Source: an uncultured bacterium (lineage in GTDB: Bacteria > Bacteroidota > Bacteroidia > Bacteroidales > Marinifilaceae). Taken from it: DNA of 14,939 bases. Location: contig CAJMQA010000055.1 of assembly GCA_905215395.1 (NCBI GenBank), positions 1 through 14,939 on the forward strand. The letters run 5' to 3'. How positions within the stretch are numbered: position 1 is the first letter of the stretch; every line of letters begins with the position of its first letter. The translations under genes were made by a program, and so were the position numbers. Positions 8,322 through 14,733 of this stretch are shown piece after piece. The notes beneath the pieces were generated by a model. It saw nothing but the letters and a program-made list of their open reading frames with translations. It searched no databases and had not been told where the DNA came from.

Positions 8322-9266
8322 TCAGACTATCTGGTTCTGAGGGCTTCCGTTTAACCATTTTTCAATGTTGCTGATGACGATATCCAGCCGGATTCCAAAG
8401 GCTTCCCGGGTTGCATATCCGAGATGTGGTAACATCAGCAGATTGGGAGCATTGAACAGCTCGCAGCTGGCAGGTAGAGGAGGTTCCTGATCGTAAACAT
8501 CGATAGCGGCTCCTGCAATTTCGTTTTTTTTCAGAGCATTGTATAAGGCATGCTGATCTATAATTGGCCCCCGGGCTGTATTGATCAGGATGGCATGGGG
8601 CTGCATTTGTGAAAAAGCATTTGCACCAATAAGGCCTCGGGTCTCCTGAGTCAATGGAAGATGTACTGAAATGATATCCGATTGCCTGAGCAGGGTTTCT
8701 AAATCGACCTGTGTTACCTGAGCCACATTTTTGTAACTACGGTTATAAGCAAGCACTTTGCACCCGAATGCATTGGTCAGGGCTGCAACCCGTTGTCCGA
8801 TAGCTCCCAAGCCAATAATTCCAACTGTTTTGCCACCTATCTCATTGCCCAGAACACCCTGGCGGTCTCCTCCGATCCGGAGAATAGCATCTCCTCCGAC
8901 GATTTTCCGGTAAACAGCAATCATCATACCGATGGATAATTCTGCAACAGCTTGTGTTGAGTAACCTGCGGCATTGCATACTGCGATTCCCCGTTCCCGG
9001 CATTTTTCGAGGTCTATATGATCTACTCCGGTAAATGCCACTGAGATCATTTTCAATTTGGGGCAATGGTCGAAGAAGTTTTTCCGGAGAGGAATATTAC
9101 TGATGACAATGATTTCTGCGTCCTGGGCCCGGGCGATCAGTTCCTCTTCATTTTCTTTCCGGTCCGGATAAAAAACGATTGTATGATTCTGTTGTTTTAA
9201 TATTTTTGTCTGGGTGGCAATGTTACATTCACACATTCCCAGAGATTCCATAAATACGATTTTCAT
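8322..9266 (-). CDS. D-isomer-specific 2-hydroxyacid dehydrogenase
   Basis: This 314-residue enzyme belongs to the D-2-hydroxyacid dehydrogenase family, which reduces 2-keto acids such as hydroxypyruvate, glyoxylate or pyruvate with NAD(P)H. Counting from the ATG at 9266, it has the nucleotide-binding loop GLGAIG at 152-157 and the catalytic Arg in NTARGPIID (R232), Glu in DVYDQEPP (E261) and His in LPHLGYAT (H281). The residues after the second beta strand are YNRS rather than a plain acidic residue, which may favour NADP(H). An upstream in-frame ATG at 9305 would overlap the regulator gene by 14 bp, so 9266 is preferred. The substrate cannot be named; glycerate/hydroxypyruvate is attractive because the neighbours handle glycerol, but that is inference. 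It follows the deoR-like gene by 25 bp. Confidence 0.85.
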   Translation of the reverse strand: MKIVFMESLGMCECNIATQTKILKQQNHTIVFYPDRKENEEELIARAQDAEIIVISNIPLRKNFFDHCPKLKMISVAFTGVDHIDLEKCRERGIAVCNAAGYSTQAVAELSIGMMIAVYRKIVGGDAILRIGGDRQGVLGNEIGGKTVGIIGLGAIGQRVAALTNAFGCKVLAYNRSYKNVAQVTQVDLETLLRQSDIISVHLPLTQETRGLIGANAFSQMQPHAILINTARGPIIDQHALYNALKKNEIAGAAIDVYDQEPPLPASCELFNAPNLLMLPHLGYATREAFGIRLDIVISNIEKWLNGSPQNQIV

Positions 9267-9291
9267 CTCATGCCTATTTTTTATATACTGT

Positions 9292-10059
9292 TTATCTGGG
9301 AGCAATGGTGACTTCTATCCCCATTTCCTCTAATCCTTTGACAATCTGTGGCGGAACTTTATCGTCTGTGATGATCTGGTCGATAGCCTCCAGACTGCAG
9401 ATTTTTCCGAAACCTCTGCGTCCGAACTTCGAAGAGTCTGTCAGGACGATAGTCTTTTGGGCTGCATCCATCATGCTGCGGTTTAGGTTGGCTTCCAATA
9501 AGTTTGTGGTAGTCAGCCCGTAATTGAGATCAATCCCGTCAACTCCGATAAAGAGCTTGCTACAGGAGAAATTTTCCAACATTTTTACGGCATATTCACT
9601 GACAACAGAAACGGAACTGTTGCGGACCAGCCCTCCCAATTGGACAATGTCGATGTTGCTGTGGCGGGCCAGAATAGCAGTTACATTGATGGAAGAAGTA
9701 ATTACTGTCAGATGCTCTGCCGGATTAATTTCCCGGGCCAGAAAAAACATAGTTGTTCCTGAAGCAATGATAATGGAATCATCAGGAGTAATCAGGGAGG
9801 CAGCCAGTCTGCCGATTGCCTGTTTTTCTTCCGGATTCAGTTTCTCTTTTTCACTGACATTTCTGTCATTGATATAAGGATTGATCAGAATGGCGCTTCC
9901 GTGTGTACGGTAAAGCATCTTTTTGTCTTCCAATAAAGTCAGGTCTTTCCGGATTGTAACCGATGAAACTTTTAATATTTCGGCCAGGTCGGAAACCAGG
10001 ACGGAACCTTTCTGTTTCAGGATTTCCAGTATTGCGTTGTGTCGTTCAGCTAATGTCAT
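9292..10059 (-). CDS. DeoR-family transcriptional repressor, probable glycerol regulon regulator
   Basis: The 255 residues fit the DeoR family. An N-terminal winged helix-turn-helix (about 5-58) has the signature VSDLAEILKVSSVTIRKDLTLLEDKKMLYRTHGSAI. A sugar-phosphate-sensing domain (about 75-250) shows GTTMFFLAREI, IDLNYGLTTTNLLEANLNRSMM and TDSSKFGRRGFGKI. DeoR proteins typically release DNA on binding a phosphorylated metabolite; GlpR does so with glycerol 3-phosphate. The gene is divergent from glpD-glpK-glpF across a 203-bp shared region, which makes a GlpR-like role likely, though the effector and operators are unproven. It starts its own minus-strand unit with the 2-hydroxyacid dehydrogenase and TlpA-like genes. 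An imperfect -7 box, TATCTTCG, lies at 10085-10092. Confidence 0.85.
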   Translation of the reverse strand: MTLAERHNAILEILKQKGSVLVSDLAEILKVSSVTIRKDLTLLEDKKMLYRTHGSAILINPYINDRNVSEKEKLNPEEKQAIGRLAASLITPDDSIIIASGTTMFFLAREINPAEHLTVITSSINVTAILARHSNIDIVQLGGLVRNSSVSVVSEYAVKMLENFSCSKLFIGVDGIDLNYGLTTTNLLEANLNRSMMDAAQKTIVLTDSSKFGRRGFGKICSLEAIDQIITDDKVPPQIVKGLEEMGIEVTIAPR

Positions 10060-10262
10060 AGTAATGATATCTGTTAGGTCGCACGAAGATACAGATTATT
10101 TTTCATGTAGAATGAAAATTTCGGGGGAATGATTCCGGGGGGCTGAAACGAAGAACGGAAAAATAACTTTTGAAATTCCGGTACGTATAAAACCATAAAT
10201 CCGATTTAAGAAATGTTTTAATTTATTGGAGAAGTGAAATATATTTTAAAATTACGATAACA
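10060..10262. promoter_or_regulatory. Divergent control region between deoR-like gene and glpD
   Basis: This region holds promoters for both directions. For the repressor gene, TATCTTCG at 10092-10085 is one mismatch from TAnnTTTG. For glpD, TATATTTT at 10240-10247, with TTTT 20 bp upstream (10216-10219), is one mismatch away and leaves a short leader. The segment at 10145-10161, read on the minus strand as TTTCCGTTCTTCGTTTC, resembles the TTTCG repeats before glpA and is a candidate operator. Two near-repeats, TGAAAATTTCGG (10113-10124) and TGAAATTCCGG (10171-10181), lie around it. All of these are motif reads without support from other genomes. Confidence 0.4.
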
Positions 10263-11828
10263 ATGAAACGAGATGAATTAATTAAACAAATTTCCGATAC
10301 GTCCAGAATATGGGATGTTGTGGTTGTCGGCGGCGGCGCAACCGGCTTGGGATGTGCTGTGGATGCTGTAACAAGAGGATATAGTGTTGCATTGTTCGAA
10401 TTGGAAGATTTCGCAAAAGCTACCTCCAGCAGAAGTACCAAACTGGTACACGGAGGAGTCCGTTATTTGGCTCAGGGGGATGTTGCTTTGGTTTTGGAAG
10501 CTCTATATGAGAGAGGTTTGTTGAAAAAAAATGCTCCGCATTTGGTAAAGGATCAGTCTTTTCTGATTCCCAATTACCGCTATTGGGATAATTTTTTATA
10601 TACTGTCGGACTTACCATTTATGATATATTGGCCGGACGTTTAAGCTTCGGACGTTCTAAATATGTTTCTAAAAAAAAGACAGTGGCACATTTGCCGGTA
10701 GTCCGGGAAGAGGGATTGAAAGGAGGGGTGATATACCATGACGGACAATTTGATGATTCCCGTCTGGCTATCAATCTGGCTCAATCTTGTGCTGAGAATG
10801 GCGGATGTCCTGTAAACCGGATGAAAGTGACCGGAATACTACATAATGCCGCCGGTAATGCGGCTGGGGTAAAAGTCAGGGATCTGCTCTCCGGTAAAGA
10901 GTATGAAGTGAAAGCTAAAGCTGTCATCAATGCAACAGGGATTTTTGTCGATAGTATCATGGAGATGGACCTTCCTGCTCATGAGCATATGGTGCAGCCT
11001 AGCCAGGGGGTGCATTTGGTTCTGGATAGATCTTTCCTGCAAAGCGATTATGCAATTATGATTCCGAAAACGGATGACGGACGGGTACTTTTTGCTGTCC
11101 CGTGGCATAATAAGGTGGTTGTGGGAACTACGGATACCGTGCGTGAGAAGCCGGAACTGGAACCGCAGGCTTTGGAAAAAGAGATCGAGTTTATTCTGAA
11201 TACTGCAGGGAGGTATATGAAACGTAAACCAGAGAGAAAGGATGTCCTTTCGGTTTTTGCCGGTTTGCGTCCTTTGGCGGCTCCTAAGAAAGAGGGAAAG
11301 AGTACGAAAGAAATTTCACGTAGTCATAAAATATTTGTTTCTAAAAATAAACTGGTGACCATCACAGGTGGAAAGTGGACCACTTACCGGCGTATGGCGG
11401 AAGATACCATTGATAAAGCCATTGATCTGGGGTTGTTGGAAAAACGGGAATGTGTCACTAAAAATTTTAGAATTCATGGTTATCAGCCAGACCCGGATTT
11501 GAATAACCATTTATATATTTATGGAGCAGATATTCTGGCAATCAGGAACTTGATGGAGTCTGATCCGGTAATGGCTGAAAAATTGCATCCTAAGTATGAC
11601 TATACGGTAGCTGAAGTCGTTTGGGCTATGCGTGAAGAGATGGCCCTGACAGTTGAAGATATTCTGGCCAGAAGGGTGCGTTTGCTGTTTCTGGATGCCC
11701 GGATTGCTTTGGAAATTGCTCCGAAAGTGGCACGGATTATGGCCCGGGAACTGGGACATGATCAGACATGGATAGATGAACAGGTTGCAGAATTTACAGC
11801 TCTTTCTAAGCATTATATACTACAATAA
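10263..11828 (+). CDS. glpD: Glycerol-3-phosphate dehydrogenase, FAD-dependent (GlpD type)
   Basis: GlpD oxidises sn-glycerol 3-phosphate to dihydroxyacetone phosphate and passes electrons to the quinone pool at the inner face of the cytoplasmic membrane. The N-terminal FAD loop is VVVGGGATGLG (23-30 for the glycine-rich core), followed by the family motif SSRSTKLVHGGVRYLAQGD. Later signatures are GQFDDSRL, INATGIFVD, PSQGVHLV and ITGGKWTTYRRMAEDTID. The 521 residues are slightly longer than E. coli GlpD, and the C-terminal helical domain is intact (VAEVVWAMREEMALTVEDILARR). The gene leads glpK (31-bp gap) and glpF. It is divergent from the putative repressor. A second G3P dehydrogenase, GlpA type, starts 2.9 kb downstream. 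Confidence 0.96.
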   Translation: MKRDELIKQISDTSRIWDVVVVGGGATGLGCAVDAVTRGYSVALFELEDFAKATSSRSTKLVHGGVRYLAQGDVALVLEALYERGLLKKNAPHLVKDQSFLIPNYRYWDNFLYTVGLTIYDILAGRLSFGRSKYVSKKKTVAHLPVVREEGLKGGVIYHDGQFDDSRLAINLAQSCAENGGCPVNRMKVTGILHNAAGNAAGVKVRDLLSGKEYEVKAKAVINATGIFVDSIMEMDLPAHEHMVQPSQGVHLVLDRSFLQSDYAIMIPKTDDGRVLFAVPWHNKVVVGTTDTVREKPELEPQALEKEIEFILNTAGRYMKRKPERKDVLSVFAGLRPLAAPKKEGKSTKEISRSHKIFVSKNKLVTITGGKWTTYRRMAEDTIDKAIDLGLLEKRECVTKNFRIHGYQPDPDLNNHLYIYGADILAIRNLMESDPVMAEKLHPKYDYTVAEVVWAMREEMALTVEDILARRVRLLFLDARIALEIAPKVARIMARELGHDQTWIDEQVAEFTALSKHYILQ

Positions 11829-11859
11829 CTTTTGACCTATATACTTATAATTTATTCTT

Positions 11860-13344
11860 ATGGCACAATATATTTTATCATTGGATCAGGGAACCAGTAG
11901 TTCCAGAGCAATTGTTTTCGATGAAAAGGGAGAAATAAAGGCTGTTGCACAACGCGAATTCAGGCAGATATTTCCACAGTCGGGTTGGGTAGAACATGAT
12001 CCTCATGAAATCTGGTCTTCGCAAGCTTCTGTGATCGCAGAAGCAATTACTTCTATTGGTATCAATGGCTTGGACATAGCTGCGATAGGTATTACCAATC
12101 AACGTGAAACCACCATCGTCTGGGATCGGATTACGGGTGAACCGGTGTATAACGCTATAGTATGGCAGGACCGGCGGACTTCAGCCTATTGTGATGTGCT
12201 GAAAGCAGAGGGAAGAACGGAGTTCATCCGGGAGAAAACCGGCTTGATTATAGATGCTTATTTTAGTGCAACTAAGATAAAATGGATTCTGGAACATGTA
12301 GAAGGAGCCCGGGAAAAAGCAGAAGCCGGGAACCTGGCTTTCGGAACTGTAGATTCCTGGTTGATCTGGCGTTTAACCAGGGGAGAAGTACATGTCACGG
12401 ACGTGACTAATGCTTCCCGTACTATGCTCTATAATATCAAACGGCTGGCTTGGGATGAGGAGCTCTTGGAACTTTTCGGAATACCGTCTTCTATGATGCC
12501 TGAAGTCAAATCTTCCAGTGAGATATATGGACATACCAAAACAACGCTCTTTGCTCATAAAGTGCCCATTGCCGGTATTGCCGGAGATCAACAGGCAGCC
12601 CTGTTCGGACAGATGTGCATAGAACCTGGAATGGTGAAAAATACCTATGGTACAGGTTGTTTTTTGTTGATGAACAGCGGAGATAAGCCGGTGCATTCCC
12701 GGAATAATCTGATCACAACCATTGCCTGGAAGATTGGGGATCAGGTAACTTATGCCCTGGAAGGAAGTATTTTTGTAGGCGGAGCTATCGTACAATGGCT
12801 GAGGGACGGATTGGGAATCATACGTTCCTCTTCTGAGATAGAAGCATTAGCAGACAGGGTGCCGGATACCGGAGGTGTATATTTTGTGCCGGCCTTGACA
12901 GGTTTGGCTGCTCCGTACTGGAATCAGTATGTCCGGGGGGCTATTTCCGGTATAAGCCGGGGAACTACCGCAGCTCATATTGCCAGAGCTGCATTGGAAG
13001 GAATTGCTTATCAGACTATGGATGTGGTGAATGCGATGATGCGGGATGCCGAAATCGAATTGAAAGAACTGAGAGTCGACGGAGGAGCTGCTGCAAATAA
13101 TCTGTTGATGCAATTTCAGGCAAATATTTTAAAGACGACAGTTATACGTCCTAAAATCATAGAAACAACAGCTTTAGGAGCTGCTTATCTGGCTGGATTA
13201 GCGGTAGGATATTGGAAAAATACGGATGAGATCCGTCAGCAATGGCAAATGGATCATCGTTTTGAACCATCCGGAAATAATGAAAAAGTGATGAATCTGG
13301 TTGAGGGGTGGAGAAATGCAGTAGATAGAGTCATCAGGGATTGA
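11860..13344 (+). CDS. glpK: Glycerol kinase
   Basis: GlpK phosphorylates glycerol with ATP to give glycerol 3-phosphate, trapping it in the cytoplasm. The N-terminal phosphate-binding loop is LDQGTSSSR (8-16). Glycerol-contacting segments are visible: IVWQDRRT and GIAGDQQAALFGQ, where D243 is the likely catalytic base. The later FGGY-family segments are YGTGCFLLMN, GGAIVQWLRDGLG and DGGAAANNLLMQFQANIL. At 494 residues it is close to the usual length of about 500. It is the middle gene of the glpDKF run, with 31 and 29 bp gaps to its neighbours, so co-transcription is likely. Family members can be inhibited by fructose 1,6-bisphosphate or by an EIIA protein; nothing in the sequence alone tells whether this one is. 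Confidence 0.97.
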   Translation: MAQYILSLDQGTSSSRAIVFDEKGEIKAVAQREFRQIFPQSGWVEHDPHEIWSSQASVIAEAITSIGINGLDIAAIGITNQRETTIVWDRITGEPVYNAIVWQDRRTSAYCDVLKAEGRTEFIREKTGLIIDAYFSATKIKWILEHVEGAREKAEAGNLAFGTVDSWLIWRLTRGEVHVTDVTNASRTMLYNIKRLAWDEELLELFGIPSSMMPEVKSSSEIYGHTKTTLFAHKVPIAGIAGDQQAALFGQMCIEPGMVKNTYGTGCFLLMNSGDKPVHSRNNLITTIAWKIGDQVTYALEGSIFVGGAIVQWLRDGLGIIRSSSEIEALADRVPDTGGVYFVPALTGLAAPYWNQYVRGAISGISRGTTAAHIARAALEGIAYQTMDVVNAMMRDAEIELKELRVDGGAAANNLLMQFQANILKTTVIRPKIIETTALGAAYLAGLAVGYWKNTDEIRQQWQMDHRFEPSGNNEKVMNLVEGWRNAVDRVIRD

Positions 13345-13349
13345 TTATA

Positions 13350-13357
13350 TAACTTTG
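13350..13357 (+). promoter_or_regulatory. Possible internal -7 box (TAACTTTG) before glpF
   Basis: TAACTTTG in the glpK-glpF gap matches TAnnTTTG exactly and ends 16 bp before the glpF ATG. No TTTG is seen at -33. It could give glpF extra transcription independent of glpD, but it may be a chance match. Confidence 0.25.
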
Positions 13358-13373
13358 CTTTTAACCTTTTATT

Positions 13374-14117
13374 ATGGACTCTTCTTTATGCTTGAAATGT
13401 TTGTTTGAATTTATCGGGACAGCTATGCTGATTCTGCTCGGAGACGGAGTGGTTGCCTCAACATTATTGAAACAATCCAAAGGATTTAACGGTGGATGGG
13501 TAGTGATTACTTTGGCCTGGGGATTTGCTGTAATGTGCGGTGCTTTTGTATCGGCTCCCTATTCCGGTGCGCATCTTAATCCGGCTTTGTCTATCGGTTT
13601 GGCCCTTGCCGGAGTATTTCCCTGGTCTTATGTACCGGCATATATTATTGCACAGTTACTGGGAGGTTTTTTCGGTGCGGTTTTGGTTTATCTTTTCTAC
13701 AAAGATCATTACGATGTAACGGAAGATCCTGATATCAAACTGGCCACCTTTTGTACTATGCCGGCCATTATGAATAAACCGCGGAATTTTCTTTGTGAAA
13801 TAATCGGGACTTTCGTATTGGTATTTGTGATTCTTTGTTTGGCAGTAGAGGGAAATGCACCTGAAGTGGGTTTAGGATCTGTAGGGCTCTTTCCGGTTAC
13901 TTTCTTAATTGTTGCGATCGGTATGTCGCTTGGAGGGGCTACCGGCTATGCAATTAATCCTGCCCGTGATTTTCCACCCCGTCTGGCTCATGCCCTGTTG
14001 CCAATTAAAGCAAAAGGAGATAGTGGCTGGGGTTATAGTTGGGTGCCTGTTATCGGTCCGGTTTGTGGATCCTGTTTGGCGGCTGTCTGCTATCTGTTGA
14101 TTTTTTCCGGTCTTTAA
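13374..14117 (+). CDS. glpF: Glycerol uptake facilitator (aquaglyceroporin, MIP family)
   Basis: A 247-residue channel of six transmembrane helices and two half-helices that lets glycerol cross the cytoplasmic membrane by diffusion. The two NPA motifs are GAHLNPALS (N69-P70-A71) and YAINPARDF (N195-P196-A197). The Asp after NPAR (D199) is a mark of glycerol-conducting members as opposed to strict water channels. Against the E. coli GlpF selectivity filter, W48 corresponds to W49 and R206 to R198, while F200 is replaced by Y192. It is the last gene of glpDKF. A hairpin with a T run lies just after its stop. Confidence 0.96.
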   Translation: MDSSLCLKCLFEFIGTAMLILLGDGVVASTLLKQSKGFNGGWVVITLAWGFAVMCGAFVSAPYSGAHLNPALSIGLALAGVFPWSYVPAYIIAQLLGGFFGAVLVYLFYKDHYDVTEDPDIKLATFCTMPAIMNKPRNFLCEIIGTFVLVFVILCLAVEGNAPEVGLGSVGLFPVTFLIVAIGMSLGGATGYAINPARDFPPRLAHALLPIKAKGDSGWGYSWVPVIGPVCGSCLAAVCYLLIFSGL

Positions 14118-14121
14118 AATA

Positions 14122-14150
14122 TCAGTTTCATGAAAAGCTGAAATGTTTTT
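14122..14150 (+). terminator. Rho-independent terminator-like hairpin after glpF
   Basis: A 7-bp stem (TCAGTTT at 14122-14128 with AAGCTGA at 14135-14141, one G-U pair) and 6-nt loop begins 5 bp after the glpF stop and is followed by TGTTTTT at 14144-14150. The stem is weak and AT-rich, so termination may be partial. Confidence 0.45.
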
Positions 14151-14180
14151 CACGAAAGCTGTAAAATTGCAGGATTTATT

Positions 14181-14592
14181 TGGCCGGTTCCCGGGATAAA
14201 GCTATCGGACCCGGGCGCTTCGTAACGGTCGTGTAAGTTTATCTTTCACTATCGGGGGAACTCGGACTTACAGTCCTCAGACACACCCCGATGGCCGTTC
14301 AGATAAACTAACACAGACGCTTGTCCTCAGCGTTTTTATGATCCTCTCAGCTTTACCCCGGAAACCTTCGCATGTACAACATTGAAAATAGAACTGAGTC
14401 TGGCAGTGGAGGAGTTTATTGCCGGAGGAACATGGTGGGAGTCTGCGAGTTTTGTTCGCTTGTCGGAACGCCCGACCGACGTCTTGTGGGAGACCCTGTG
14501 TGAAAGTATAGGAGGTCAGTGAACGGCAGGCATACAAAACCGTAGACGGGAACCCGTTCAGAAGGCAATAAACTCCGAAACACCTGAAACGA
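14181..14592. ncRNA. Unassigned structured RNA candidate between glpF and glpA
   Basis: The middle of the 616-bp gap has no credible gene but folds on paper into several domains. Arms seen are: CCCGGG at 14190-14195 and 14210-14215; 14231-14244 with 14301-14314 (13 of 14 complementary), enclosing ATCGGGG/CCCCGAT (14251-14257/14286-14292) and GGACT/AGTCC (14264-14268/14272-14276); ACGCT/AGCGT (14317-14321/14329-14333); and 14411-14423 with 14564-14576 (13 of 13). The last pair encloses GTCGG/CCGAC (14462-14466/14472-14476) and a short ACGG/CCGT hairpin (14546-14549/14554-14557). Strand is unclear. Some helices gain G-U pairs if read on plus (for example 14545 with 14558), but an exact minus-strand TAAATTTG box lies at 14600-14593, just outside the closing helix. 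It lacks the conserved cores of RNase P, tmRNA, 6S, group I/II introns and cobalamin riboswitches as I know them. Boundaries are approximate. Confidence 0.45.
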
Positions 14593-14733
14593 CAAATTTA
14601 ATCCTGGATTAAAGCTATGTTTTTGTGAAAATATTTCGTTTTGTTTCGAATCTGATTAAAAAAGTTTTGTTTTTATTTTGTAATATTTCATTTTGTTTGT
14701 TTCTTTGTCTTTGAAAACTAAATCTTCTTCATA
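14593..14733 (+). promoter_or_regulatory. AT-rich upstream region of glpA with candidate operator
   Basis: The stretch before glpA is very AT-rich, with many T runs on the plus strand. It contains a 17-bp palindrome (TTTAATCC-T-GGATTAAA, 14597-14613). It also contains two TTTCG copies exactly 10 bp apart (14634-14638 and 14644-14648), one helical turn, which suits a DeoR-family repressor. No exact TAnnTTTG box is visible on the plus strand; TATTTTG near 14674 is one base short. The promoter is therefore inferred from position only. Confidence 0.35.

Noticed and set aside
8287..8358. N-terminal extension of the TlpA-like protein from the ATG at 8358
   Set aside because: It would precede a clean signal peptide with 24 polar residues and overlap the dehydrogenase gene by 37 bp.
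12373..12795. 140-residue minus-strand reading frame inside glpK
   Set aside because: Shadow of a highly conserved glycerol kinase frame.
14271..14333. Hammerhead-ribozyme-like CTGAGGA on the minus strand (twice)
   Set aside because: CTGANGA occurs in both copies, but the required GAAA after stem II is absent and the flanking helices do not fit the hammerhead layout.
14277..14537. 86-residue minus-strand reading frame in the glpF-glpA gap
   Set aside because: Its composition is rich in Cys, Arg and Ser with no recognisable motif, and it lies across several RNA-like inverted repeats; it is better explained by the structured region.
14181..14592. RNase P RNA, tmRNA, 6S RNA, group I or II intron, or cobalamin riboswitch
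   Set aside because: I looked on both strands for their conserved cores (GGAAAGUCC and ACAGAA of RNase P, CCA-ending tRNA-like part of tmRNA, domain V of group II introns, the B12 box) and found none.
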